Assembly: GCF_030408815.1 (NCBI RefSeq)
Contig: NZ_CP047355.1
Location: forward strand, 2,356,001-2,420,000
From: Corynebacterium freiburgense
GTDB taxonomy: Bacteria > Actinomycetota > Actinomycetes > Mycobacteriales > Mycobacteriaceae
Direction: 5' to 3'
DNA: 64,000 bases
The notes beneath the pieces are model-generated. The model was not told where the DNA came from, did no database searches, and was given only the letters and a program-made list of their open reading frames with translations. A program made the translations under genes and the position numbers. Shown in pieces: positions 25,128 to 33,737 of this stretch (within the stretch, counting starts at the first letter, position 1; every line of letters starts with the position of its first letter).

Positions 25128-25234
25128 TGCGCCTGGCCTATGCGTGGGGTGTCGCCCCTGACTATTTTTTCACCTGCGATGATGTGATGATCGCGACTGC
25201 GGTCGCCGTGGTAGAGGAAATCAACAATGGGTAA
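25127..25234 (+). CDS. Tail assembly chaperone, frameshift extension (T-like)
   Basis: The open frame holds RGTTIRELMRLAYAWGVAPDYFF and continues to the tape-measure start, ending NNG* at 25234. Its own ATG (25127) overlaps the preceding stop, so separate translation is possible, but a -1 frameshift product from the upstream gene is the more usual arrangement. The LMxLAYAWGVxPD pattern is common in T segments of actinophage chaperones, which bind the tape measure protein. Confidence 0.65.
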   Translation: MRLAYAWGVAPDYFFTCDDVMIATAVAVVEEINNG

Positions 25235-27254
25235 AACAGCACTGCTCTCTGTCAAAATTTTGGCAGATGCAAAAGGCGCGAACAAAGGATTCGATGAAGC
25301 CGAAACCCGGATCGATAAACTGCAATCACGCGCCACCTCCGCAGCCCAAGCCATGAGCGTGGCCTCCGGCGCAGTCATCGCCTTCGGCGTGCAAGCATTC
25401 GAATCCGCGAGCAGCCTGCAACAATCCACCGGCGCGGTAGAAAGCATTTACAAACACCAAGCCGAAGCAATTAAAACCCTCGCCGCAGAAGCATCCAGCG
25501 CCGTCGGTTTGAGCAAAAACGAATACCAAGAGTTAGCCTCGGTGATGGGGGCGCAGCTGAAAAACATGGGCGTCTCCCAAGGGGAGCTGGTCGGCCAAAC
25601 TGATGAACTCATTCAAAAAGGCGCTGACCTCGCCGCCACGTTTGGTGGTACCACCGCCGACGCAGTCGCTGCACTGTCATCCCTCATGAAAGGCGAGGCC
25701 GACCCGATCGAGCGCTACGGCGTGTCCATCAAAGAATCCACCATCCAAGCCGAACTGGCCGCGCAAGGACTCGATAAACTCGAAGGCGAAGCCGCGAAAA
25801 CCGCCCGCACCCAAGCCATCCTGACGCTGCTGAACCAACAAACCGCCGACACAGTTGGCGCATTCAGCCGAGAAGCCGATACCGCCGCCGGCCAACAACA
25901 ACGCGCTAACGCCGCCTGGGAAAACGCCAAAGCCTCCCTCGGTGAAGCCCTCCTACCATACGTGGCACAAGCTGCAGAAAAAGTCGCGGAGCTTGCCAAA
26001 TGGGTCGGCGAAAACCCAGAAAAATTCCAAGCCATGGCCGGCGCCGTCATCGGGATCACCGCCGCACTCTGGGGTGTGGTCGCTGTCGTGAAAGCCTGGC
26101 AAACCGCCACCGCTGCGATGCAGATCGCCCAAACCGCGCTCAACGTCGTCATGAGCGCCAACCCATTGGGGCTCATCGTTCTGGCGATCGCTGCGGTCAT
26201 CGCGGCGCTGGTGTGGTTTTTCACTGAAACAGAAACCGGTAAACAACTCTGGCAGCAATTTACCACCGCACTCAGCGACAGCGCAGCATGGCTCGGTGAC
26301 CAACTCACCGCCGCCTGGAACTGGTGCACCCAAGAATGGGAAAAGTTCACCGGTGCTGTCGACGACGGCGCGACCTGGGTGACCGACTCCTGGAACTCAA
26401 TGTGGCACTCAGCCGAAGACACCTGGAATAACGCCACCGGATGGCTCGACGACAAAGCGACCTGGGTGACCGACACCATCACTGGCCTACGCTCCCTCAT
26501 CTTCGACGGCGACTACACCGGCACCCTCGGCCAAGCCCTCGGCATCGAAGAAGACAACACCACCATCGGCTTCGTCCTCAATGTCCGAGACTCCCTCACA
26601 AACCTAAAAACCTCATGGTCAGAAGTCTGGACCGCGTTCCACGGCGGTGATGACGGCTACGGTGCCCTGTCATCCCTCATCGGTGCGAGTGCCGCAGAAT
26701 ACGTCATCACCAAAGTCGCCGATGTTGGCGACGGGATGCGCACCATGGCTGAAACCAGCCGCACAGCACTGGACTGGTGCATCGACAAATGGCACGACAC
26801 CAGCACTATCGTCAGCGAGTTTATCGACCTCGCCGCCCGCCCCGGCGACGCCATCAGCGGGGCCATGGACCTCGCCGTCACCGCACACAATCGCCTCATC
26901 CAGGCCGTACGCGACACCATCGACTGGATTGACGCACTCCTCGATCGCCTCGCGAATGTCAGCCTCGGCGACCTCGCCACCTACGCGGGTGAGATTTTCG
27001 CCACCCACACCCCACCAGATCTAACCGGCACGATCCCACCAGCCCACATCCTCACCGCCGCGCCACTGGCCGCAGCCATCCTCACCGCCGCCGCCACACC
27101 CCGCCGACCACTGCGCCTCGGACGACTCTCTTACCACACCCGACCCGAAATACACAACCACTTCACCATCACTGGGGCCCTTGACCCCGATGCTGTCGCC
27201 GATCAAATCCGGCGGCTGCTCGATCGCGACCGTGAACGGCAAACAACATGGTAA
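25227..27254 (+). CDS. Tail tape measure protein
   Basis: A 675-residue protein that sets tail length; at the usual ~0.15 nm per residue this implies a tail of roughly 100 nm. It has a coiled-coil N terminus (KGFDEAETRIDKLQSRATSAAQAM), a TP901-type segment with FGGTTADAVAALSSLMKGEADPIERYG, hydrophobic helices around 280-330 (LIVLAIAAVIAALVWFF) and tryptophan-rich repeats (AAWLGDQLTAAWNWC, WVTDSWNSMWHSAEDTW). It overlaps both neighbours by a few bases. It is the largest prophage gene, as expected. Confidence 0.93.
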   Translation: MGKTALLSVKILADAKGANKGFDEAETRIDKLQSRATSAAQAMSVASGAVIAFGVQAFESASSLQQSTGAVESIYKHQAEAIKTLAAEASSAVGLSKNEYQELASVMGAQLKNMGVSQGELVGQTDELIQKGADLAATFGGTTADAVAALSSLMKGEADPIERYGVSIKESTIQAELAAQGLDKLEGEAAKTARTQAILTLLNQQTADTVGAFSREADTAAGQQQRANAAWENAKASLGEALLPYVAQAAEKVAELAKWVGENPEKFQAMAGAVIGITAALWGVVAVVKAWQTATAAMQIAQTALNVVMSANPLGLIVLAIAAVIAALVWFFTETETGKQLWQQFTTALSDSAAWLGDQLTAAWNWCTQEWEKFTGAVDDGATWVTDSWNSMWHSAEDTWNNATGWLDDKATWVTDTITGLRSLIFDGDYTGTLGQALGIEEDNTTIGFVLNVRDSLTNLKTSWSEVWTAFHGGDDGYGALSSLIGASAAEYVITKVADVGDGMRTMAETSRTALDWCIDKWHDTSTIVSEFIDLAARPGDAISGAMDLAVTAHNRLIQAVRDTIDWIDALLDRLANVSLGDLATYAGEIFATHTPPDLTGTIPPAHILTAAPLAAAILTAAATPRRPLRLGRLSYHTRPEIHNHFTITGALDPDAVADQIRRLLDRDRERQTTW

Positions 27255-28396
27255 AACAACGATCACCGCTGGCGCGGGGTTTGCGCGTGTCAATTGCGGG
27301 GACGCGCATCCCACTTTATGAGATTGCCGGGTTTTCCACGACGTGGGGGCGTCAAGAACTCAACGAGCCACCACGCTCGCGCACCGCCACACTCAAGCTT
27401 TACTACCCAGATTCTGCTGATGATCTGCGTGCGGCCGTAGAGTTTATGCGCAAAAAAATAGTGGTTGACCTGAATATTCCCACGCCGACTACTCAAACGA
27501 AAGAACCCAAAACTGTCCCGGTATTCCGGGGGTACGTCGATGAGGTGGAAATCACCCCAAACCACCCGCCAGAGGACGGCGGCCGCGTGCTGATCCGCGC
27601 AATCGAAGCTACTGATTATGAGGATATTTTCCGGCTCACCCCTGATGTTTTTCCGAGGGATCGGAAAGCTCATAATGCTAAAACCATGATTAACGAGTGG
27701 TTGATTAAAAAGGGTCGGCCGCGCCTGGGCATCAGCGCGTACACCGTCAGTGGCAACCCGGAGTTGTATCCCGCATCCCACAAGCAAGAAAAACGCACCA
27801 TCCGCCAATGGCTCGAGGCATCGATTTGCCGTCCCATGGGCAGCTATCCGTGCTGGTCACCGGACTATCAAACGTTGCGTGTATCCACGTGCGCCGCCCG
27901 CGGCCTGACCTGGGGTGGGCTGACAGAACTCCCCGCCACCAACGTCATCTCCACCGCCGCCGCCCGTGTCGGACCCCAGCACCGAACAAAATTAATCTGG
28001 GTAGAAAACTCCGGCGCAGTCATCGGGCCCAAACGACATATCATCATCGACATCGACCGCGCCGACCGACACGGTCCTGTGATGAAAATCATTTCAGACT
28101 ACGGTGTATACACCACAGACTACAAGGAGGATATGACCGCACTCTGGAAGCTGCAGGTCACGGGCTCAAGAAAATTCACATTCTCCGATCGACTTATTGC
28201 GCCATCGTGGTGGGAAAACAGGTACTGCTGGCTGCCATGGGAAGACCTCCACACCGGCATCAGCATCGCCGGCGACCCCATCGCCACCATCATGGGCGCA
28301 CCCCCCTGCTTCACCGTCATCGGCGGCACCCTCACCGTCACCACCACCGAAACCACCCACACCGTCAACGCCATCTGGCGCACCCCACCAACCTAA
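27248..28396 (+). CDS. Tail tip protein (distal tail / tail-hub like)
   Basis: A 382-residue protein following the tape measure. The N terminus is beta-rich with the phrase FSTTWGRQELNEPPRSRTATLKLYYPD, which resembles tail-hub proteins of actinophages. The middle contains DYEDIFRLTPDVFPRDRKAHNAKTMINEWL, and the end is a threonine-rich beta segment. It is the last structural gene; its end overlaps the convergent integrase by four bases. No fibre, collagen-like or receptor-binding protein follows, so host recognition probably resides in this protein. Confidence 0.7.
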   Translation: MVKQRSPLARGLRVSIAGTRIPLYEIAGFSTTWGRQELNEPPRSRTATLKLYYPDSADDLRAAVEFMRKKIVVDLNIPTPTTQTKEPKTVPVFRGYVDEVEITPNHPPEDGGRVLIRAIEATDYEDIFRLTPDVFPRDRKAHNAKTMINEWLIKKGRPRLGISAYTVSGNPELYPASHKQEKRTIRQWLEASICRPMGSYPCWSPDYQTLRVSTCAARGLTWGGLTELPATNVISTAAARVGPQHRTKLIWVENSGAVIGPKRHIIIDIDRADRHGPVMKIISDYGVYTTDYKEDMTALWKLQVTGSRKFTFSDRLIAPSWWENRYCWLPWEDLHTGISIAGDPIATIMGAPPCFTVIGGTLTVTTTETTHTVNAIWRTPPT

Positions 28397-29217
28397 CCAC
28401 CCTCAATCCGCCACGCCGCCCGAGCTGCGACACCCAACGCACTCGGTGAAACTCCTATATAAACGCGTGTGGTTTCAATCTTGGCATGGCCAAGAAGTTC
28501 TTGAACGGCACGAATGTCGTGTGTTGCCCGATACGCAGCGGTTGCAAATCTATGACGCAATTTATGGCCAGTCCAATCTTCGGGCAACGCACGAGAAACC
28601 AGCTTCCCCACATGGGCAGCAGAAATATGCCCTTCACATTGACCTGGAAATAGCCAACCACCGACTGCACTAATTTGTCTTCCTAAGTGCGGAGGACAAG
28701 GTACTACGCGAACGTGCCCACCCTTGCCTTCAACCCTCAGTAACCATACGCCCTCTGATCGGGTAATATCAGCCGCGCGCACTTTAGCAACTTCTCCCCT
28801 TCTCAGCCCACATAGCGCCATCAACTCAAGCATAATTCGCACACGATCGTCAGCGGCACGAATCGCCGCCAACACTATGGGATCAGGAACCGGCAATGGC
28901 ACTGCCCTAGGAAGTAAGACTGTAGGTAATTTATTCGTTGGATCAACGGAAATAACACCGTTTTCGAACATCCACCTCCCCAGCATCCTAATAGATGCAC
29001 GTGCACTTGCCCGCGTCGCTGGCGCCCACTGCTGACCAGCCATCCACGTGATGATCTCACCACGGGTAAACCGCTGAATATCTCCATTTATATGCTCTAT
29101 GAAGCGTTTCGCGTGACTCATTCTCAGTGCCACAGTCCCCGGCCGTCGTCCTGTGGCAACCATTTCATCTCCCCACCCCCGAAGAACTGCATCTAAGCCG
29201 CACGAAATAGATTTCAT
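28393..29217 (-). CDS. int: Prophage tyrosine integrase
   Basis: A site-specific recombinase acting between attP and the tRNA-Lys attB. The 274-residue protein has an N-terminal SAM-like arm-binding domain and the catalytic set: arginine in LCGLRRGEVAKVRA, HKLRHRFAT (H-x-x-R), LLGHAKIETT and the tyrosine in RVYIG. It lies 53 bp from attR. In the circle it follows the repressor on the same strand across attP, so repressor and int would share a transcript. No ribosome site precedes the ATG at 29217. Confidence 0.95.
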   Translation of the reverse strand: MKSISCGLDAVLRGWGDEMVATGRRPGTVALRMSHAKRFIEHINGDIQRFTRGEIITWMAGQQWAPATRASARASIRMLGRWMFENGVISVDPTNKLPTVLLPRAVPLPVPDPIVLAAIRAADDRVRIMLELMALCGLRRGEVAKVRAADITRSEGVWLLRVEGKGGHVRVVPCPPHLGRQISAVGGWLFPGQCEGHISAAHVGKLVSRALPEDWTGHKLRHRFATAAYRATHDIRAVQELLGHAKIETTRVYIGVSPSALGVAARAAWRIEGG

Positions 29218-29270
29218 GCAACTTAACGTAATCTAAATCATGGCAGGTCAGGCAGGAATAGCCATTAACC

Positions 29271-29306
29271 AGCGGGTTCGGGGTTCGAGTCCCTGATGGC
29301 CCACAA
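29271..29306 (+). repeat. attR core (36 bp)
   Basis: An exact copy of 15312-15347, from CAGCGGGTTCGG to GATGGCCCACA. It is a tRNA-Lys 3' fragment without the 5' half, and marks the right end of the prophage. The bases to its left (29249-29270) would extend the repressor frame by seven codons in the excised circle. Confidence 0.95.
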
Positions 29307-29311
29307 TTTTA

Positions 29312-29347
29312 AACCAGGATAGAGGTAAACCCTCTGTTCTGGTTTTT
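29312..29347 (+). terminator. Original terminator of tRNA-Lys, displaced by the prophage
   Basis: AAACCAGGATAGAGG pairs with CCTCTGTTCTGGTTT with two mismatches, followed by TTTTT. It begins six bases after attR, where the tRNA gene would have ended before integration. Confidence 0.75.
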
Positions 29348-29419
29348 TGCATAATACACAAAACCCGCCTCAACCTGCACTAATATTGGTGCGGTGAGGC
29401 GGGGGTGCGTCGATACGCG

Positions 29420-29707
29420 TTAGCGTTGTGCGAGGAGGAGCTGAAGCTCTCGAAGGTCGCGATGGTACTTACGGTTTCGACGTACGCTGAGCCCAATACC
29501 CAAGACCACTACTGCGGCCACTCCCCCAAGGATCATTTGGACGCGTGGATCCTTAAGCCGTTCCATAACACCTTTAGATGCGTCTTGGACAAGGTTTTGG
29601 GGTCGGCTGCGTTCTGCAATCTGGTCGAGGGTGCCTGCTAATTGGCGGCGGGTACGTTCGATGTCACGTTGGATGGCGTCAATATTGCGGGCCACTTCGT
29701 TCTCCAC
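29420..29707 (-). CDS. DUF3618 membrane-anchored protein
   Basis: A 95-residue protein with the actinobacterial DUF3618 pattern: an N-terminal helix IDAIQRDIERTRRQLAGTLDQIAERSRPQNLVQDA that forms a coiled coil, then a single transmembrane helix (MILGGVAAVVVLGIGLSV, about 60-77) and a basic end. The family is common near bcp in corynebacteria and mycobacteria, as here, where bcp is divergently transcribed. Its function is not known. Confidence 0.85.
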   Translation of the reverse strand: MENEVARNIDAIQRDIERTRRQLAGTLDQIAERSRPQNLVQDASKGVMERLKDPRVQMILGGVAAVVVLGIGLSVRRNRKYHRDLRELQLLLAQR

Positions 29708-29930
29708 AACTAGGTCGATGTTTATAGCGAGTTATTGTTAACGGTAGTTCATCATGGTTGTGTGTGCACGCTCACGCCCCAATGTTTGCTTTTCCATGCC
29801 CCACCCAACACTGTATGTATTGTATGCGCAGCTCATATTTGAAGGGGTGCTACCTGGGAAAAATCCTGGTGTTTTTTACTCTAACTTGGGGGTACCCACC
29901 AATATTGGGGCGCAAGGTATTGTTAACTTC

Positions 29931-30401
29931 ATGACTGATTCGACACGCCTTGCGGTTGGTGACACTGCCCCTGCTTTTACGCTCCAAGACCATACTGGCA
30001 AGATGGTTTCCCTTGCTGATTATTCTGGCAAGCGTGTGCTTGTGTATTTCTATCCGCGGGCAAATACCCCGGGATGCACTAAAGAAGCCTGTGATTTTCG
30101 GGATAGTCTGGCTGATTTCCGGGGCCTAGATATTGATGTTATTGGGATTTCCCCTGATTCACCGGAGAAACTTACGGTATTTCGTAGCGATCATGATTTA
30201 AATTTCACTTTGCTTTCGGACCCAGACAAGGAAGTTATGAAAGCTTGGGGTGCGTTTGGGGAAAAGAAAAACTACGGCAAGATTGTGCAGGGTGTTATTC
30301 GATCAACTTTTCTTATTGGGGCCGATGGCACAATCGAACAAGCAATGTATAACGTTCGCGCTACGGGGCACGTTGCCCGCGTGCTTAGGGAAGTAGAATA
30401 G
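29931..30401 (+). CDS. bcp: Thiol peroxidase Bcp/PrxQ (thioredoxin-dependent peroxiredoxin)
   Basis: It reduces hydrogen and alkyl peroxides using thioredoxin. The 156-residue length from ATG 29931 is typical; the open frame upstream to 29754 has no family similarity. Motifs: VGDTAPAFTLQDHTGKMVSLADYSGKRVLVYFYPRANTPGCTKEACDF, with peroxidatic cysteine in PGCT and resolving cysteine five residues later (PrxQ type). Later IGISPDSPEKL and RSTFLIGADG are normal. It is cytoplasmic and followed after 30 bp by a TetR gene. Confidence 0.95.
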   Translation: MTDSTRLAVGDTAPAFTLQDHTGKMVSLADYSGKRVLVYFYPRANTPGCTKEACDFRDSLADFRGLDIDVIGISPDSPEKLTVFRSDHDLNFTLLSDPDKEVMKAWGAFGEKKNYGKIVQGVIRSTFLIGADGTIEQAMYNVRATGHVARVLREVE

Positions 30402-30431
30402 CCCGATCGAATTCTAGGTGGCTATGAGGTA

Positions 30432-31076
30432 ATGGCAGAGCAAGTATCGGATTCTGAAATCCTTGTTCCTCGGAAACGTCCAGCGCAGCAGCGAAGCCGT
30501 GAAAAGTATTCACGGATATTGGCGGCGGCTCGGGGCGTTTTAGTGGATGTTGGTTTTGAGTCCTTTACATTCGATGAGGTTGCCCGCCGCGCAGGTGTTC
30601 CAATCGGGACGCTATATCAGTACTTTGCCAATAAGTATGTAATGATTTGCGAGCTAGACCGGCAGGATACCGCGGGCATTGTTTCTGAGCTGTCCAAGTT
30701 TTCGACTCGCGTACCGGCGCTCCAATGGCCGGATTTCTTGGATGAGTTTATTGATCACCTTGCGTCCCTTTGGCACGATGATCCTTCGCGCCGTGCGGTA
30801 TGGCACGCTGTCCAGTCCACTCCGGCGACTCGTGCCACCGCTGCGGCGACCGAACGGGAGATGCTGGAGATCATAGCAAAAGTGATGCGCCCACTTGCGA
30901 CAACGATCACAGATTCGGACCGCTTAGCATTGGCCGGGATTTTGGTACATACGGTATCTTCCCTGCTCAACTATGCTGTTCGGGATCAAAAATTAGATGA
31001 ACCACGCTTCCAAACCACGGTTGCGGAAATCAAACGTATGATCCTGGCATATTTGTTTGCTGTGGCGACAATGTAG
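30432..31076 (+). CDS. TetR-family transcriptional regulator
   Basis: A 214-residue dimeric repressor. The N-terminal HTH is clear: SREKYSRILAAARGVLVDVGFESFTFDEVARRAGVPIGTLYQYFANKYVMI (about 23-73). The C-terminal ligand domain is divergent, so the effector is unknown. It lies 30 bp after bcp on the same strand, which suggests co-transcription and perhaps control by a reactive or lipophilic compound, but no operator is evident in the gap. Confidence 0.9.
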   Translation: MAEQVSDSEILVPRKRPAQQRSREKYSRILAAARGVLVDVGFESFTFDEVARRAGVPIGTLYQYFANKYVMICELDRQDTAGIVSELSKFSTRVPALQWPDFLDEFIDHLASLWHDDPSRRAVWHAVQSTPATRATAAATEREMLEIIAKVMRPLATTITDSDRLALAGILVHTVSSLLNYAVRDQKLDEPRFQTTVAEIKRMILAYLFAVATM

Positions 31077-31101
31077 GGTTGCTGTGGGTTTCCAGCAACC
31101 C
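31076..31101 (+). terminator. Hairpin after the TetR gene
   Basis: GGGTTGCTG (31076-31084) pairs with CAGCAACCC (31093-31101), loop of 8. There is no strong U-run, so this may be a weak or Rho-assisted terminator separating tetR from pncA. Confidence 0.5.
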
Positions 31102-31136
31102 TGTTGTGCGCTATTTAATTGGGTTATATTGTGCCC

Positions 31137-31706
31137 ATGAAGGCACTCGTGATTGTCGATGTTCAAAACGATTTCTGCCCGGGTGGTACCCTCGCCACCA
31201 TCAACGGATCAAGAGTTGCGGCTGGCATCACTGAACATGTCCGCGCAGCTGGAAACTACTATTCGCACATTGTTGCCACGAAAGACTGGCATATTTCACC
31301 CGCCACTCACTTTTCCACACACCCCGACTTCATTGACACTTGGCCCGCCCACTGCGTCGCAGACACCCCCGGCGCAGAGTTCCATAAAAATCTAGACGCA
31401 AGCTTGATCGAAGCGGTCTTCCATAAGGGAGAATATTCCGCAGCCTACTCGGGCTTCGAAGGCCACCTTGCCAACGATGACACAAGCCTTGCAGACTGGC
31501 TCCGGGAACGAAACATCACCCATATCACTATCGTGGGAATCGCCACCGACTTCTGCGTCAAAGCCACCGCACTCGACGCCCTTCAAGAAGGCTTTGAAGT
31601 CGAGGTCCTTGCCGACCTCACCGCCGCCGTAGGCGACCAGGATGCCGCACTAGATCAGCTCCGCGCGATCGGGGCGTCGATAAGCAAAACACTGGCCGCC
31701 GCATAA
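31137..31706 (+). CDS. pncA: Nicotinamidase
   Basis: It deamidates nicotinamide to nicotinic acid for NAD salvage, in the cytoplasm. The 189-residue product begins ALVIVDVQNDFCPGG with the catalytic aspartate, then carries the lysine and metal ligands in ATKDWHISPATHF and the nucleophilic cysteine in GIATDFCVKATALDA. The first frame codon at 31119 has no support; the ATG at 31137 immediately precedes the family N terminus. The 3' 52 bp overlap the end of acpS on the other strand. Confidence 0.94.
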   Translation: MKALVIVDVQNDFCPGGTLATINGSRVAAGITEHVRAAGNYYSHIVATKDWHISPATHFSTHPDFIDTWPAHCVADTPGAEFHKNLDASLIEAVFHKGEYSAAYSGFEGHLANDDTSLADWLRERNITHITIVGIATDFCVKATALDALQEGFEVEVLADLTAAVGDQDAALDQLRAIGASISKTLAAA

Positions 31707-32101
31707 TCACCATCGTGGGTGATGCTAAGGCTTGTGCGCACATCACCCACACTCTTTTCGACGGCCGCCCCTACCGCACCCCTGAGCGCCAACTCAACGC
31801 GGTGATACGCATCGGCCCGCACTTCTATCTCAGACCAATCCAATGCCTCCGGAGCAATCACCGGAGGCCTCCCAAAAAGCGCTTGTGACCAGGCCTTAAT
31901 AAACGCCTCCTTAGCCGCCCACCGACCTGCAAGATGCTCCACCTCCCGCACGCCGGTATATTTCCGCGCCCGCCGCAATTCATAAGCGCTAAACACACCC
32001 GAAAACCGGCTACCCGGTTGCTCCAATTGCTCCCGAAAACCAGAAATCTGCACGATATCAATCCCCGTAGCGGGAAGAAACACCCCATTGCTTGCGACCA
32101 T
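31655..32101 (-). CDS. acpS: Holo-[acyl-carrier-protein] synthase
   Basis: It transfers 4'-phosphopantetheine from CoA to carrier serines. It is needed here because the large type I fatty acid synthase lacks its own transferase domain. The 148-residue protein has TGIDIVQI (magnesium aspartate) and HLAGRWAAKEAFIKAW (catalytic glutamate and lysine), both family hallmarks. It is slightly longer than usual at both ends. It runs convergent to and overlaps pncA. Confidence 0.94.
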   Translation of the reverse strand: MVASNGVFLPATGIDIVQISGFREQLEQPGSRFSGVFSAYELRRARKYTGVREVEHLAGRWAAKEAFIKAWSQALFGRPPVIAPEALDWSEIEVRADAYHRVELALRGAVGAAVEKSVGDVRTSLSITHDGDYAAASVLLIDAPIARS

Positions 32102-32748
32102 ACTGAGATTCTAGAGGAAGCTCCCCAGCCAGCCACAGCAAAGCGTAATACCCCAAACCTGAGAAAACGGGGTTACTTAACGGGGGATACTTTCTCAACC
32201 TTGTGGATCATTCACATTTTTGATGTCTATAAAGAAGCCCTGACTCCATGCCCCCTATATTAGGGCCCATAAACGGAGGCTATTGTGGACGCTTTACGCT
32301 TTCCGATTGATTTATTTAATACAGAATATTTGACCCCAAGAGTGCTACCAAGCAGGCGGTTTAATCGCAATATTCGATAAATACATGACAAATATTGTGG
32401 CGTTACTGTCTTACAATTAGCATTACAGGCCGATTTTCCAAAGATAAAAATCCTGAGTTTTTACTGTGCATCTACAATGCGGCTGAACTGGCTTTTAGCC
32501 TTCAATCCTGAGTTAGCTGTAGATTTTATAATTTTTATCCTGAATTGTTATATGAGCGAGCACAGGTGTATAGCCCAAGTTTTTCATTACCGACTCAGAT
32601 TGTGGTTGATTAATTTTCTTTCATTTTAAACAACGAGGGATTACCACGATTACGTCACTGTGCTAACGTTTTTCTCGCAATTTCCTAATAGTATTGTCAA
32701 AGAAAATGAAGTAGAGTGCGTGTAGCACCTGAGATAGAGGAGCTTGGG
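32102..32748. other. AT-rich control region upstream of the glycan operon
   Basis: About 650 bp without a credible gene. It contains three direct repeats ATCCTGAGTT, ATCCTGAGTT and ATCCTGAATT at 32450-32459, 32505-32514 and 32537-32546, and an inverted pair ATCTACA / TGTAGAT around 32470-32524. These could bind a regulator of the following operon. No consensus promoter stands out. Base composition is markedly more AT-rich than the flanks. Confidence 0.5.
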
Positions 32749-32826
32749 ATGAAGCTAGCTATCAAGGTTGTGCCGCACGTGCTCGTGCCCATTTCACCCC
32801 GCCCTTTAGCCCTTGAAGGTACCTAA
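32749..32826 (+). CDS. Putative 25-codon leader peptide of the glycan operon
   Basis: ATG 32749 is preceded by AGAGGAG at suitable spacing and encodes MKLAIKVVPHVLVPISPRPL then ALEGT. It stops three bases before the next ATG. It has a good ribosome site while the following gene has little of its own, so translation may be coupled through this ORF. The peptide is not recognised. Confidence 0.4.
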   Translation: MKLAIKVVPHVLVPISPRPLALEGT

Positions 32827-32828
32827 AA

Positions 32829-33737
32829 ATGTACGCTCACACCCTTGGCGCTATCGCAGCATTAGCCTTAACCATTTACCTGTTCCAACCTCAGCAAAAA
32901 TTGTGGTTCCTCCGCAATTTCCAAAACGGCAAAAAACTGCATTGGATGTATCTTGGCATTGCATTGCTAGTTTTCTTTTCCCAGCTTGCAATGTTGTTTA
33001 TCCCCGACCGCCCGGCCATGAATCAAGTAACAAATGGCATTATTTATACCGGGTTGGTAATTCTTATCTTTCTTACTGCACGGCAGAAAATACATTGCCC
33101 AGTATCCCAATCATCTCTAAGAATCCTCGCAATTGGCGCACACCCAGATGACCTCGAAATAGCTTGTGGTGGCACCCTTGCAAAATTAACTGATGCGGGC
33201 CATATTATTCATGCAATAGTCATGTGCGATGGACAAGTTGGAGGCAATGCAGCGATTCGGCCAAATGAAGCCCGAAACGGTGCAAGATTTATGGGTATTT
33301 CTAAAATAGACGTACACAAATTCACGGATACAGAATTGGCAAAGCACGAAGTTGAGCTCGTGCAAACCATTGAAAATAAAATCAATGAATTTCAGCCGGA
33401 TGTGATTTTTACCCATTCAAAAAACGATCAGCATCAAGACCACCAAGCGGTGCATTATGCAACACTTCGTGCGGCTCGACGTCACCCTTCCGTGCTGTGC
33501 TACGAAAGCCCATCCTCCACCCGCGAATTTGACCCATCATTCTTTGTGGATCTCTCCGAGTACGTGAATGTAAAAGTCCATGCCGTTGAGCAGCACAAAG
33601 ACCAACTAAACAAACCATATATGGGCCCAGATCACGTGCGTGGAATCGCAGCATTCCGCGGATCACAGGCCAAAATGCGCTTTGCTGAAGGGTTTGAAAT
33701 AGTGCGTCTTGTTGATTCATCACTGGAAGGAATCTAA
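32829..33737 (+). CDS. Membrane-anchored PIG-L family deacetylase
   Basis: Two or three N-terminal hydrophobic segments (about 4-20, 40-58, 70-84) precede a PIG-L/LmbE deacetylase domain (about 96-302). The zinc motif AHPDDLE (104-110) and the downstream HQDHQA are intact, so an N-acetyl group on an amino sugar is the likely substrate. Family members include GlcNAc-PI de-N-acetylase and MshB. The stop overlaps the ATG of the next gene. With a neighbouring PgaC-like synthase, it probably deacetylates a GlcNAc-containing polymer or lipid precursor; that link is inference. Confidence 0.88.
   Translation: MYAHTLGAIAALALTIYLFQPQQKLWFLRNFQNGKKLHWMYLGIALLVFFSQLAMLFIPDRPAMNQVTNGIIYTGLVILIFLTARQKIHCPVSQSSLRILAIGAHPDDLEIACGGTLAKLTDAGHIIHAIVMCDGQVGGNAAIRPNEARNGARFMGISKIDVHKFTDTELAKHEVELVQTIENKINEFQPDVIFTHSKNDQHQDHQAVHYATLRAARRHPSVLCYESPSSTREFDPSFFVDLSEYVNVKVHAVEQHKDQLNKPYMGPDHVRGIAAFRGSQAKMRFAEGFEIVRLVDSSLEGI

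Noticed and set aside
27290..27808. 172-codon ORF antisense to the tail-tip gene
   Set aside because: A composition-driven shadow; the sense frame carries clear phage tail features.
29754..29930. N-terminal extension of the bcp frame
   Set aside because: Peroxiredoxin homology starts at ATG 29931; the upstream residues are cysteine-rich and unlike the family.
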